The notes under the pieces: generated by a model
The model's input: only the letters and a program-made list of their open reading frames with translations
Told to the model about the DNA's origin: nothing
Database searches by the model: none
DNA from: Bradyrhizobium barranii subsp. barranii
GTDB taxonomy: Bacteria; Pseudomonadota; Alphaproteobacteria; Rhizobiales; Xanthobacteraceae
DNA length: 64,000 bases
Assembly: GCF_017565645.3 (NCBI RefSeq)
Contig: NZ_CP086137.1
Location: forward strand, 186,001-250,000
Direction of reading: 5' to 3'
In this document: in pieces, positions 48,098 through 58,366 of the stretch
How the letters are laid out: each line of letters opens with the position of its first letter
Position numbering within the stretch: the stretch's first letter is position 1
Translations under genes and position numbers: made by a program

Positions 48098-48369
48098 GTC
48101 TCCTGTTGATAGGTGACCTTGCGGACGCTTTCTCGGCTTGGATCGGGCGCGTACTTGCCACTGTCCAAACCAAAGCTCTTGCCGCGGTTTACGTCGACTA
48201 ACCGAACGCTGCACTGCGGCCCTTTAGGTGGCGTCTCCGCCGTTGTCATACCACCCGTGACGGCAAAAGGAAGCGGAGTGGCAGCGTTATCCAAGGTCGG
48301 GCAGACGGCCGGCGCCAAGTCAGACGACCGAGCGCGAAGTCCGCAGCACGCGCTTGCGTGCGGGGCCAC
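48094..48369 (-). CDS. Possible partner gene of the ATPase, 3' end
   Basis: The minus frame ending at 48094 reads QCSVRLVDVNRGKSFGLDSG and then YAPDPSRESVRKVTYQQET. Its TGA overlaps the ATPase GTG by 4 nt, which supports a coupled upstream gene. The 5' limit is uncertain; upstream sequence degrades into low-complexity residues, so this may be only the tail of a deleted gene. Family unknown. Confidence 0.35.
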   Translation of the reverse strand: MAPHASACCGLRARSSDLAPAVCPTLDNAATPLPFAVTGGMTTAETPPKGPQCSVRLVDVNRGKSFGLDSGKYAPDPSRESVRKVTYQQET

Positions 48370-49054
48370 TTGTCACGCGTCAGAGATTCGCAAACCATAT
48401 CGATCTCACTCGACGATCGCATCTCAATGCGCGGCCCTGATATCTCGCTTCAGCAAGTTGTTAGCGAGCTCGCAGAAGATGACAAAATCGCCGCCGCCCC
48501 GCCCGTCGGTAAACAGAACAGATCAGGAAAACGACAAGCGGACCACGCGAGCGCAATAAGAGCAATCGATCAGATTTTGTTAGCGCCCACGATACAAGCA
48601 AAGCATTGCGGCGATGGGTCCTTCTGACAGCCTCCCCCTACACGGCCCAAGCGCGCCCCAAAATTCCGCCAGCCAGTTCAGGAAATTCTTGGGTTGACAC
48701 GGTTGACAGGTTGACAGGCAGGCCTCTTCCCCCAGTTACTCATTGAAGTAGTCTTGCCGAAGCTGGCAGCACGCGCACGAGTTTTGCATTCCTCTCCCCG
48801 GAGGGAGAGAACCTGGGATCGAACCTTCTCCAGCGGCCACATCGATCCAAGTTCACCCCGATGAAAATCCTATTAGAAACAATCAATTAGCCTACCAGCG
48901 AGCACCCTAAGCCGAGCAGCCCGCGAACTTCCCCATTGTCGTTGAGACAGGGCGGATCTCGGGCGGTGTCACGGAACATTGCGCGCCGGCATCCGTTCGC
49001 CCAAGTTATCGGCGCACTTCAAGCCCAATCGAGCGCTGTTCTAGAGAGCCCCTA
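48370..49054. other. Intergenic, nothing recognised
   Basis: No supported gene. It contains a tandem GGTTGACA pair near 48690-48715 (ttgacacggttgacaggttgacagg), which is visually striking but has no evident function. Confidence 0.35.
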
Positions 49055-50451
49055 ATGTCATCGTCCGATCAGGTCAGGAGCGCTCGCGAACGACGCCAAC
49101 GAAGGCTTCTGATCGTCCTAGCTTTGGGGTTTGTTGTTTTTGGCGCCGCTGCGGCTGCCCTCTTCTACGTCTTGCGGCCCGAGGCTCTCCGGATTGCCGT
49201 CGGCCCGGCAGGCAGTGACGACCATCAGGTGGTCCAAGCAATGGCAGAGGCCTTCAACGAGGAAAGCAGGACTGTCAGACTAGCGCTCATCACGACCGCA
49301 GGAGCAGCCGAATCCCTTACTCTCTTGGGCACCGGCAAAACCGATCTGGCCATCGGTCGCGGCGACCTCCCATGCCGGCGGATGCGCAGACGCTGGCCGT
49401 TCTGCGCAAGGACTACGTCGTCATATGGGCGCCGTCCGCACGAGGCAAGGACTCCAAGAGGAAGGCCGCCGCGGAGATCGGAGAGGTTGCCGATCTTGTG
49501 GGCCACAAAGTCGGCATCATCGGAAGGACCGGGGCCAACGTCGCACTCCTGCGTGCCATTCTCGCCGGCTCAGGCGTGGAGCCGGACAAGGTTGCGACCG
49601 CCCAATTCGGGACCGACGAGATTGAAAAGCTCGCGCAAGACGCCACTCTCGACGCGTATCTCGCCGTCGGTCCGCTAGACAGCAAGATTACTGCTGCCGC
49701 GATCGTCGCGACGTCGCGGTCGCGCGGAGCTCCAAAGTTTCTTCCCCTCGCAGCATCCGAGGCCATCGCCCTGAAGCACGCACGCTACGAAGCCGAGGAA
49801 ATTCCGGGCGGTGTCTTCAACGCGAAACCGGCCTGGCCAGAGGACAAGGTTGACACCCTCAGCGTCAACCATCTTATTTTGACGAGAAAGGGACTCTCCG
49901 AAGCCAAGGCGGCGTCCTTCTATCGGCAACTTTTCGCGGTCCGAGATACGATCACGCAGCGTGTTGCCGGCGCCGCGCACATCACAAAGCCTGAGACGGA
50001 GAAAGAGGCAGAGCCTTCCGTGCACAGGGGGGCGGCAGCTGTCATCAACGGGACCGAGCGGACTTTTCTTGACAAGTACAGCGACTACTTCTGGTTCGCC
50101 TTGCTTCTTCTTTCAGGGATCGGTTCGGCGGCCGCTTGGCTGCGCCGCTATCTGAACCGGGACGAGCGAGATGACACCACAAGTCACCGCAACCGCATTC
50201 TGGCTGTGGTTTCGGAGGTTCGCGATGCAGCGTCCGAACAGGACCTGCTGAGATCGCAACGGGAAGTCGACGCGATCATTGGTGAAACCCTCAAGTGCTA
50301 CGACGAAGGGGCGATCGAACAAGAGGACATGGCCGCGTTCGGCCTCGTACTTGAGCTGTTCAATCATGCCGTCGCGGAAAGGCGGGCGGCTCTTCAGGGC
50401 GGTCACCTCGAAGCAAGGGCTCCGGGCCCAACCATAGCCTCTCGCCGTTAG
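49055..50451 (+). pseudogene. TAXI-family TRAP transporter solute-binding protein, frameshifted
   Basis: The first frame has a membrane anchor (RLLIVLALGFVVFGAAAAAL) and LRIAVGPAGSDDHQVVQAMA, typical of TAXI proteins, to AIGRGDLP near 49370. The second frame resumes without gap at PADAQTLAVLRKDYVV and runs to 50451, with a second transmembrane segment (YFWFALLLLSGIGSAAAW) and a cytosolic tail. One missing base separates the frames. Joined length is about 464 residues, normal for membrane-anchored TAXI proteins. No TRAP permease genes are nearby. The break may be an assembly error. Confidence 0.85.
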
Positions 50452-50818
50452 GTCCGGGAGGCGCTACCGCTCCTGTAAAACGTAATGAGCGCGCGGGAGC
50501 CAAAACTGGAGGGCCTGCCCTTGCGCCGCGCCCAGGGCGGAGCTCCATGTCCTTTTGCAAGTAAAAAGACGTGCGAGATCCTCACCGTGCCGGAGGCGCG
50601 GCGATTAAGACGATTTGTTTCCTGTTGGGTCGGGGGCGAAGCGCCGATGGCGACGGTCGATCAATCTTCCATTCGCGGATTGGCTACCGCATGAACGCTT
50701 TTCGTCGCGGCCTACCTCTGACTTAGTATGGGCGTCGGATTGAACCGGCCCATAGGGCTCTCGAGGATTGCCTGACCTTGCGCTCCGCCCCCGGCCGAAC
50801 AGGTCGGCGGATTTACAC
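50452..50818. other. Gap, probably including the left end of an IS110 element
   Basis: No gene. Some of this is probably the terminal non-coding DNA of the element whose transposase ends at 50819. The exact element border was not resolved. Confidence 0.35.
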
Positions 50819-51937
50819 CTATGGCATCCCGGGCCTCACCGTCTGACCGATGGCCCAGACGAAACCGCTGAGTTCGCGGGCGATCGCGGTCACAACCACG
50901 GTGGGTTTCTTGCCACCAGCAGCAAGCTTGCGATAGCGGCCGCAAAGCCGGACCTGCGCCTTCCAGGCAATATCCCTCACTGGTTTTGGCTGGCGCTCGA
51001 TAACGTCTGTCTTGCCCGATGAGACGCGCGGTTGATACCGATAGCTCCAGGCTGCCTCCACGAGCATACGGCGAGCTTCGCTGTTCCCGGCCCTGGTGAT
51101 TCCGCCCCGCCGAATGCGGCTCCCGCTTGATTGCTCGGATGGCACCAGGCCGAGATAGGCCATGAGCTGGCGAGGGGTATCGAAACGGCCGAGATCGCCC
51201 ACCGCGGCCACGAAGATCACTGATGAGATCAGATCGATGCCGCGGATCGTTCGCAGCGCTTCGACCAACAGGGCCATCGACCAATCCGGCAGCATCGTCG
51301 TCATCTGGACTTCGAGCTGGTTGCGCCGGTCCTGGGAGGCCCATACCGCTTCAACATAATCCTGAAAGACGATCTGGTGTGTGGTGTGCTCGAACGTCTG
51401 CGTTGCAAGCCAGCGCCGATGACGCAGCGTCCAATTCTTCTTCCCTGGGCCATAGTTGCGACCGTGACGAAGCAGGAAAGCAAGACATTGCTGGCGAGCT
51501 CGCATCAGCTGCATTACGGCGTCCATCCGGGCACGAACGAGATCGCGGATCGCCTCATGGACTGGATCAGGAACCCAAACCGCGGTCAGGTCGCCAAAGC
51601 GATGTTGTAAGGCGAGCTTCTCGGAATCTCTTCGGTCCGTCTTGATGCGTTCGCCGGGCTTGCGGGCGATCAACGAGGGGGCTGCAACCATGCACTCATG
51701 GCCAAGTTCGACGAGCAGTCGATAGATGCCGTAACCACATGCGCCCGCCTCGTAGCAGAACGCCAAGCGATGGCCTTCCTTAGCCAGTCGCTTCGCCAGC
51801 TTGGTGACGTCGGCCGTGGTATTTGGAATCGTACCAATGAACCGGACCGTGCCGTCTCGCCCCTCCTCTGCCGTTGTAACCGAGATTCCCGACTTGTGAA
51901 CATCGAGCCCAATGTAAACCATCTTCTGCATGCCCAT
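50819..51937 (-). CDS. IS110-family transposase
   Basis: This intact 372-residue DEDD transposase starts VYIGLDVHKSGISVTTAEEG, has KTDRRDSEKLALQ and a C-terminal TIRGIDLISSVIFVAAVGDL plus VPSEQSSGSRIRRGG with the catalytic-type serine. It is a different lineage from the two IS1111-type elements. The upstream non-coding region carries a strong GC-rich hairpin. Element ends were not determined. Confidence 0.93.
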   Translation of the reverse strand: MGMQKMVYIGLDVHKSGISVTTAEEGRDGTVRFIGTIPNTTADVTKLAKRLAKEGHRLAFCYEAGACGYGIYRLLVELGHECMVAAPSLIARKPGERIKTDRRDSEKLALQHRFGDLTAVWVPDPVHEAIRDLVRARMDAVMQLMRARQQCLAFLLRHGRNYGPGKKNWTLRHRRWLATQTFEHTTHQIVFQDYVEAVWASQDRRNQLEVQMTTMLPDWSMALLVEALRTIRGIDLISSVIFVAAVGDLGRFDTPRQLMAYLGLVPSEQSSGSRIRRGGITRAGNSEARRMLVEAAWSYRYQPRVSSGKTDVIERQPKPVRDIAWKAQVRLCGRYRKLAAGGKKPTVVVTAIARELSGFVWAIGQTVRPGMP

Positions 51938-51947
51938 TCTCCGATGT

Positions 51948-51983
51948 CGAGCCGCCGCGCCTTCATGAGCGGCGGCGGCTCGA
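51948..51983 (-). ncRNA. GC-rich hairpin upstream of IS110 transposase, candidate bridge RNA part
   Basis: The arms CGAGCCGCCGC and GCGGCGGCTCG pair over 11 bp around a short loop, directly upstream of the transposase start. In IS110-group elements the bridge RNA lies upstream of the gene. Only one hairpin was recognised and no full RNA was folded. Confidence 0.3.
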
Positions 51984-52173
51984 CTGTGACCGAGACCGAT
52001 GGCGCCGCTATGCTGGCGCTGAGGACATACGGACTAAGGAACGGGCGCGGAAGCGGCCTTATAAGATAGGACGACGAGAGCCCACTTATAGGCCAGAAGC
52101 TCTCGTACATCCTTATGGGCGGGAGAACATGAATTGGAAGCGCTCGCCCCCCCGTGAGACCGCGGCGCGTCGG

Positions 52174-52640
52174 CTATTGCAATTGCCCCAATCTTGCCTG
52201 CACTGCCGACCTCAACTCTCTTGCGACTCTTGGGTCAGCGAAGCTTTCAGGCGCTGAACCATTTTTCCTGACATGATACCCAAAGACGCGCTCACGATAT
52301 CGGCCATCAACCATACTGCGGACATGTTCTTCAAAATCACGCCATTTTGCCCCGGCCGTAAACGAGCACTTGAGTTGCCGGCGCGTTTCTCAGCAAGTAG
52401 TTGAGAAAGTTTTTGAGGTCGTTCGTGTTACGGTTTGTGTCCGAGCCGAGCGACGAATGATGAATGATGAATGATCACGAAATCCGGCTTATGGTCGACG
52501 ATGCGTTGATACTCGCTCCAATTGTCATGTACAGGCTCGATCGCAAAACTGACATCGAGGCCCGACAAATCCTGCCGAATGACATGGGAATTCAATTCGC
52601 CGGGCCTGGCATGGGCTCGATCATAAAGATGAGCTGGAGA
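52174..52640 (-). pseudogene. Decayed unknown gene with two frameshifts
   Basis: Minus-strand translation gives, in three successive frames, ELNSHVIRQDLSGLDVSFAI then IVDHKPDFVIIHHSSF; NTNDLKNFLNYLLRNAPATQ then VLVYGR; and KWRDFEEHVRSMVDGRYRER to a TAG at 52174. The pieces read as one continuous protein with indels near 52455 and 52355. The 5' end is cut by the IS110 fragment that begins at 52646. The alternating strand/helix pattern could be a hydrolase-like fold, but I do not recognise it. Confidence 0.55.
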
Positions 52641-52645
52641 TCCTG

Positions 52646-53120
52646 ATGAATTACTTCGCTGGACTCGACGTGTCTCTCAAGCGCACCGCGATCTGCATCG
52701 TTGACCGAGATGGAAATATCGTCCGGGATGGAGTGACGGATACCGAACCCGAGGCGCAAATTTCCTGGCTGAGAAATACCCGCCTCGCTTTGCAGCGCAT
52801 TGGGCTAGAAGCCGGGCAATGTTCCTCCTGGCTGCACAAGGGGCTTTCGGAAGGCGGATTACCAGTCATTTGTGTTGAGACCCGGCATGCAAAGAGCGTG
52901 ATGCAAGCTCAAACTGTCAAGACGGATCGCAATGATGCTCGAGCGCTTGCGCAAATGATGCGAACAGGGTGGTTCAAGGCGGTTCACATGGTGCTCGTTA
53001 AAGGCATGGGGCATCCGTATCGCCAAGCGCAGTTCCATGAAAAATGCGCTGGTAGCGGTGACTCGCAAAATATCCGTCATCCTGCACCGTATGTGGTGCG
53101 ACGGCAGCGACTTCCGGTGG
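52646..53120 (+). pseudogene. IS110-family transposase, internally deleted
   Basis: The N-terminal part (52646 to about 52990) is MNYFAGLDVSLKRTAICIVD through KTDRNDARALAQMMRTGWFK. After a gap the C-terminal tail appears in another frame, RIAKRSSMKNALVAVTRKIS then VILHRMWCDGSDFRWE, near 53017-53112. The middle of the transposase, including the serine region, is missing. It is a fourth IS110-family sequence in the window. Confidence 0.85.
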
Positions 53121-54114
53121 GAGAGATCGGAGGCTAGAGCAGCCTGACACCCGAATGCATTGATCAGCAGAACTCGGCCGAAAGGCTGTCAAGGAGTCCG
53201 GCAGGACGAGGAATGGCGAGGGTGATAACCGGTCTGCAGCGCGAGCCGATCGCTCCGCGACTGCGCTCACGAGATGGTCCCGCCACTTCTTCACGAACAT
53301 CATCATGAGGCGGGGATCCCGACCTCGAAGAGAAGCGCGATCGCCGGATCGCTTTGACGCCATGTCGGTTCGGAAGGGACAGCCACAATGCGGTAATTAG
53401 ATCAGATTTGGTACTTGACGCTCCAACCCCGGTTAGAGAAGAGCGGTTAAAAGCGGCACCCGGGAATGCTGCAGTGATAACGTTCGCTGCCATACTTCAT
53501 GGCGGCGAGCCGCTTTTCCGAGTGTCCCCGGCGAGGAGCACCTAATGTCTTGCGCGAGGTATCGTTACTCGGAGGGCCGAGACAGCATGGCTCGGTGAGC
53601 CTGCTCATAGAGCCCGGCCCGCAACAGCGGACGCGCCCTTCAGAAGACTCTCCTCGTTACCTATGCAAATCACCCCCATGGGAGGCCGACGAGTCCCGGG
53701 GCCGCACGGATCTCTCGACGGTCGCTAATCGCCGGCGCGCTCTCTAAGCCTCGCTCACGACATCGAGGACAACGCCGCGGTCATTCACTCACGATGGGGC
53801 CCCCGATGTGGTTAACCCCGCGGTGACGTGATCCAGCCCAAACTGAACACCCCGGCCCGGCGGGCGAGTAGCGATACGGCATTCCACCGAAGGCCATTGA
53901 CGATATTCCCCTCGTAGGAAGCGGCTAACTCCCCGAATGGGGTTGACCTCGCTACCCGGGGCCAGGATAGTAACCCTCGGTTGCAGACACTTCCCTGCCG
54001 CCCCATGTGACGCACAGCCGCACGTTTGCATCTACATCCGATAGCGGTGGACGGGCACGCGTTAACGCCCCGGTTTGGCGTAGTTAACCGGATCGGGCTT
54101 TCGGAGGAGATGCG
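53121..54114. other. Non-coding stretch with one copy of a dispersed repeat
   Basis: No supported gene. It contains the repeat at 53455-53638. The last 60 bp carry the GGAGGAG ribosome site for the next gene. Confidence 0.4.
53455..53638 (+). repeat. Dispersed repeat, copy 1 (left of STAND locus)
   Basis: Shares many blocks with 61470-61639 in the same orientation, including GGCACCCGGGAA, CTTTTCCGAGTG, CCCGGCGAGGAGCAC, CCGAGACAGCATGGCTCGG and CATAGAGCCCGG. Neither copy has convincing coding content. Confidence 0.75.
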
Positions 54115-54603
54115 ATGACCGATGAGCATTTGATCAAGAAAGAATCCGTGCCCCATCGCGCTGATGGCCGCACCGGACTGTCTGGAGCCGCACTTGTAGC
54201 CGCCCTGGTTGTACTCGCGGCGTGGCTGCTGCTGCTCGCTTGGCTTGCGTTCCATACCGCCGTTGAGGAAATGGCCTGGTCAAGGTTGCTCGTGGTCCTT
54301 GGCTCGCTAGAAGCAGTCACCTTTGGTGCAGCGGGCGCCTTGTTCGGGACTCACATCCAGCGGCAACGCGTCGAAGACGCAAAGCAGCGCGCTGCGCACG
54401 CCGAGGCAAACGCAAGCAAGGCCGAAGAACAAGCCGCCTCCAACAGTGACGCCGCCATCAAGGGAAAAACCCTCGCGACTGTCATCAAAGCAAAGGCGCG
54501 TGCGCGGAGCGGCACGGCGGGAAGTGAGCGTCTCAGTGCGTCAGGAGGCGGAGACGACCGCGATGAAGTGCTGGATCTCGCGCACAAACTTTTTCCGGAC
54601 TGA
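54115..54603 (+). CDS. Small two-helix membrane protein with coiled-coil tail
   Basis: The 162-residue protein follows GGAGGAG. It has two transmembrane segments (AALVAALVVLAAWLLLLAWL at about 24-47 and LVVLGSLEAVTFGAAGALFG at about 62-84), then a long Ala/Lys/Glu-rich coiled coil (EDAKQRAAHAEANASKAEEQ) and an acidic C-terminus (DDRDEVLDLAHKLFPD). It converges on the STAND locus with 77 bp between stops. It could be a membrane partner of that system, but there is no direct evidence. Confidence 0.65.
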   Translation: MTDEHLIKKESVPHRADGRTGLSGAALVAALVVLAAWLLLLAWLAFHTAVEEMAWSRLLVVLGSLEAVTFGAAGALFGTHIQRQRVEDAKQRAAHAEANASKAEEQAASNSDAAIKGKTLATVIKAKARARSGTAGSERLSASGGGDDRDEVLDLAHKLFPD

Positions 54604-54680
54604 TTAAGGCCAGCGACCGCGCGCCCCGACTGAAAAAGCGTCCATCAACTCAGAAGCAATGGAGGGACCGAAACGCGCGA
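54604..54680. other. Short convergent intergenic gap
   Basis: Seventy-seven bases between convergent genes; no clear terminator stem was identified. Confidence 0.35.
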
Positions 54681-56949
54681 TCAGAATGGGTGCGAACCCA
54701 AGCTTAATACATCCTGGCGGCTTTTGCTGGCGCAGCGGTGCAACGTTTTCGTCCACATGTCGACAACATCGTCATCCGAGAACGCTTCGAATTCTGGTGC
54801 ATTGATCTTGAGAATTCTCACCCTGCTGCTGACAATAGCATCAGGTAGGTTCTCGATCACTTCCCTGAAAAGGGACATTCGCTCGCCGGTCGGCGCGATC
54901 TCCAGTAATGATGCCAACATGGAGGCTCGCTCGCCCGACCATATCTGTCGGGAACGCGCGAGCAAGACTGAATAAGACGAAGGCGAAGCACGGCGATACA
55001 CCTCCTCAATGGGCCGGTCAGAACTTGACGAGTTATTCCCTTTGATATCGAGAAAGGTGAGCGCAAGGTCATCACGAATAAGTCCGACCGCGCGGAAGGC
55101 AAGTTCGACTAGGGTCCCACTCGCCAGCCCTCCCATAAAGCCGTCGTCTCGTGCGGAAAACGCGATCATTTCGAGAACCTCGACGGGCAGAAGATCGGCC
55201 ACCTCAGTGATAACCCCGGACCTGGTGTATCGATCTTCGATCCGGTTGAGTCCGTTGAGCGCAAGTCGACCGTCCTCGAGGTGGAGCGACCGATTGACAA
55301 GTTCGGCAATCGTTGGCGTCAGGTCTTTGCCCTCAAGCATGTCAAGGGTTTCGTACGCCGACCTGATCTGCTCGGCGGTCAGCCACGGCGCCATCCGGCT
55401 AATTGCAACGATCTGCTCGTCCGGCTCCAGCGACGTTATCGCCGCGAAGGCGGGATCAAAGTATTCGCGATAGCCAGCCGTGATATCAGCAATCCAGCAG
55501 GCCGTGGCGATCTTTTCTCGCACCGGCATCGCCTGGAATCGTCGTGCACGCGCAATCTCGCGCCCGGCAATATCCTCCAAGGTAGGAGACGAAAGCATGG
55601 TCATGAGCCAGACGAATAACTGGTCGTCTTCAAGCCATTCCGGCTTGGCTCGCTCTCTCACAGCGACGAAGCGCTGCTCTTCCTCGTCGAGATAGCGCCA
55701 CAACGAGCGAAGGGCCTGAAGACGTGGCCAAGGCTCCGCAATCGCCGCGACCCGTTCCAATGCGCGTTGTCGCGTCGGAGCGTCAAGTGTGGCGCTTGAT
55801 AACGCAAGGAACGGCGCCAACGCCTCGGGATCGTCGATCTCCTCCAAAATGCCGTTAAGGCAAGCGGGATGCGCCGCGGCGACGCGCATACCAATATTAA
55901 GATAGGCCGTAAGATCGGCATCCGCTTTGGCAAGCGCCAGTGCTCCTTGCAGAGCAACGCGAACGTAAGCCGCATCGTCACACGATTCGGCCAGCCCGAG
56001 CAGCAGATCAAGCTTCAATGCAGGCTCGAACTGCTTGGAAGAAAGTTCAACTACCGCCTTCTGAATAACCGGTGCGCACGGCAGTCGCTTCAAGGCACGC
56101 GAAAGGAGTGCGACCGTTCGGGGCAGCTCGCGCTCTATGCTGCCCGTGTCCGTCATGTTCTTGCGCATCTCCTCAAGGATGAGCGGATAGACATGAACGA
56201 GTTCCGCCGATGACACCTGGTCGACGAGCGCAGCAAGCACAGAAAACTCGTGATGCAGTTTGCCGAACGTTTGGCGGGCCTCGGAATCAGGAAGCGATGG
56301 AAGCAATGCAATCTTGGCAAGGTCCAGTCGCTCGCTGATATCGTTAGGACGAATGGAGGTCGCGATAGCCCCGATTGCGTCTTCGGAAACGTTGGCCGCG
56401 AGGACTTCAAATAACTCCTTCTGATAGTAGGATGAGGTGGCAGCTCCGGCCCGGTTAATTGCTTCCTGCTGATGACCCAGATCGGCCAGACGCACTAACA
56501 GGGCTATATATCCATCCCGAGAAGCGGCTGCATTTGCTGCATCCAAACCAAACCGCACCATCTCAATTGGGAGGTGTGGCGCGAGATCAGCAAACGGACG
56601 TGAAGACCAACGCTTGTCGCTGGCCAGCACATGCACGAGCGCCTCACGTTCTTCTGGCGCAAGGAACCGCGCCATGGCAACCCGCACCTCATTCTCATTG
56701 TGCTCGGTCAGACTCGCATCTGCGACCTGCCGCACAAGATTCTTGGAAACGGAGGGTGCGCGCGCCAGTTCGCGCAAGCAAGCGACCCGATCTTCGGGTC
56801 TAACATCCTTCAAGAGACCGATGGCTTCGTCTTGCAGATGCGGGGGACAAACAGGCAGAAAGCGCCCAATCGCTCGTGCCTTCTGCTCTACCACGAGGTT
56901 GGCGCTCGACTTCAAGCAAAACAGTGCATCGTCGAACCGTTGTGCACCC
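54681..56949 (-). pseudogene. STAND-associated helical-repeat protein, 3' part
   Basis: About 755 residues of repeated amphipathic helix pairs of HEAT or TPR character (for example LAPHLPIEMVRFGLDAANAA, LKLDLLLGLAESCDDAAYVR, MAPWLTAEQIRSAYETLDML) form the likely sensor or scaffold region. It is in frame with the 5' part (58367-59397) once IS256 copy 2 and one GCCAACGCT copy are removed (EALA then GAQRFDDALF). No catalytic motif is seen. It ends ...LSLGSHPF at TGA 54681. Confidence 0.8.
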
Positions 56950-56958
56950 GCCAACGCT

Positions 56959-58357
56959 GAGCTATGGCTGATTTTGGGTGACGCGGCCTGATCAGGCGGC
57001 GTGGCTTTCAGTGTTCGGAATGACTTCGATTCCGTCGATGAACTTTACACCGGCGATGACTTTCGGCAACTGGTTCGTGCTCTTCAATCGCCGCCAGGTC
57101 TTCGATGCGGCGTCGATGAGCTTGAACACCATCAGCTTCGCAGTTTGTTGCGACAGCGATCCCTTGGTCCGCACCGTTCGGCGGCGCACCGTGGCGAAGA
57201 CGCTCTCGATCGGGTTCGAGCTGCGTAGGTGGATCCAGTGCTCAGCAGGGAAGTCGAAGAAGGCGAGCAGCGCATGGCGATCCTTGATCAGGCACTCCAC
57301 CGCACGTCCGTATTTGACGTGGTATTTCTCGACGAAGACGTCGATCGCGGTTTCAGCTTCGGCCCGGTGTGGGGCCAGATAGATGTTCCGCAGGTCGTTC
57401 TTCATGGGGCCCTGCACGGATTTGGCGACCTTGTCGAGTACGTTGCTCACTTTATGGCACCAGCATCGTTGGTGCCGCGTGCCGGGAAAGGCCTCGTCCA
57501 GTGCCTTCCAGAAGCCGAGGGCGCCGTCGCCGATGGCGAGTTGCGGGGCAATCCGTAACCCGCGTTGCCGCAGGTCGATCAGGAGTTCGCGCCAGCTCTG
57601 CGCGCTCTCGCGCACGCCGACCTGGAAGCCGATCAGCTCCTTCTTGCCTTCCGGCGTGGTGCCAATCAGCACCAGCATGCATTCGCTGTGATCTTCCATG
57701 CGGGCCTGCAGGTACACGCCATCGGCCCAGATGTAGACATAGCGACGCGCCGACAGATCGCGTCTCTGCCAGCGTTCGTACTCGACCTGCCAATCGGCCT
57801 TCAGGCCGGCGATCACCGAAGGCGACAGGTTCGGCGCATCCTTGCCGAGCAGCGCCGAGAGCGCCTCCTGGAAGTCGCCGGTCGAGATGCCGCGCAAATA
57901 GAGGACCGGGATCAAGGCATCCAGGCTCTTCGTCCGCCGCGCCCATAGCGGCAGGATTGCCGAACTGAAGCGGAGGCGGTCGCCTGGCCCGCTCGCTCCG
58001 CGGTCGCGGACCTTGGGACGAGCGACCTCCACCGGACCGATGCCGGTCGCAATCTCGCGCACCGGACCGTGCCCATGTCGGACCAGGCGCGCTCGACCGT
58101 CGGGCAGCGTCAGATTGGCCGTGCTGGCCAGAAACGCGCCAACCTCGATCTCGATCGCCCTGGCAAGCAGGTCCCGCGCGCCGGCACGAACGATATCGGT
58201 CAGTGGATCATCAACCGCGGACGGCTGACGGAAAGCAAGAACATTGGTAGTCTCGGTCATGGCGTATCGCTCTCCTCGAGAGGTTCTGGCAGGCTCGTCA
58301 CCCGCCTCGATACGCCGCCTTCCTCACACCGTCATCACCCAGATTCCGCCATAGCTC
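56959..58357 (-). mobile_element. IS256-family (mutator) element, copy 2, intact
   Basis: The 1399-bp element is flanked by the exact 9-bp duplication GCCAACGCT (56950-56958 and 58358-58366), with inverted ends GAGCTATGGC. It interrupts the STAND-associated repeat gene. It is in inverted orientation to defective copy 1 at 42726-44123. Confidence 0.95.
56992..58260 (-). CDS. IS256 mutator transposase
   Basis: The 422-residue DDE transposase has an N-terminal DNA-binding region, D in YIWADGVYLQA, D in AIGDGALGFWK, an RCWCHKVSNVLDK motif, and the C-terminal helical domain ending NTESHAA. Intact and probably functional. It can also act on copy 1 in trans. Confidence 0.95.
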   Translation of the reverse strand: MTETTNVLAFRQPSAVDDPLTDIVRAGARDLLARAIEIEVGAFLASTANLTLPDGRARLVRHGHGPVREIATGIGPVEVARPKVRDRGASGPGDRLRFSSAILPLWARRTKSLDALIPVLYLRGISTGDFQEALSALLGKDAPNLSPSVIAGLKADWQVEYERWQRRDLSARRYVYIWADGVYLQARMEDHSECMLVLIGTTPEGKKELIGFQVGVRESAQSWRELLIDLRQRGLRIAPQLAIGDGALGFWKALDEAFPGTRHQRCWCHKVSNVLDKVAKSVQGPMKNDLRNIYLAPHRAEAETAIDVFVEKYHVKYGRAVECLIKDRHALLAFFDFPAEHWIHLRSSNPIESVFATVRRRTVRTKGSLSQQTAKLMVFKLIDAASKTWRRLKSTNQLPKVIAGVKFIDGIEVIPNTESHAA

Positions 58358-58366
58358 GCCAACGCT

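Noticed and set aside
48113..48559. 148-residue plus-strand frame
   Set aside because: Ser/Arg/Pro-rich without domain character, antisense to a frame that ends exactly at the ATPase GTGA overlap.
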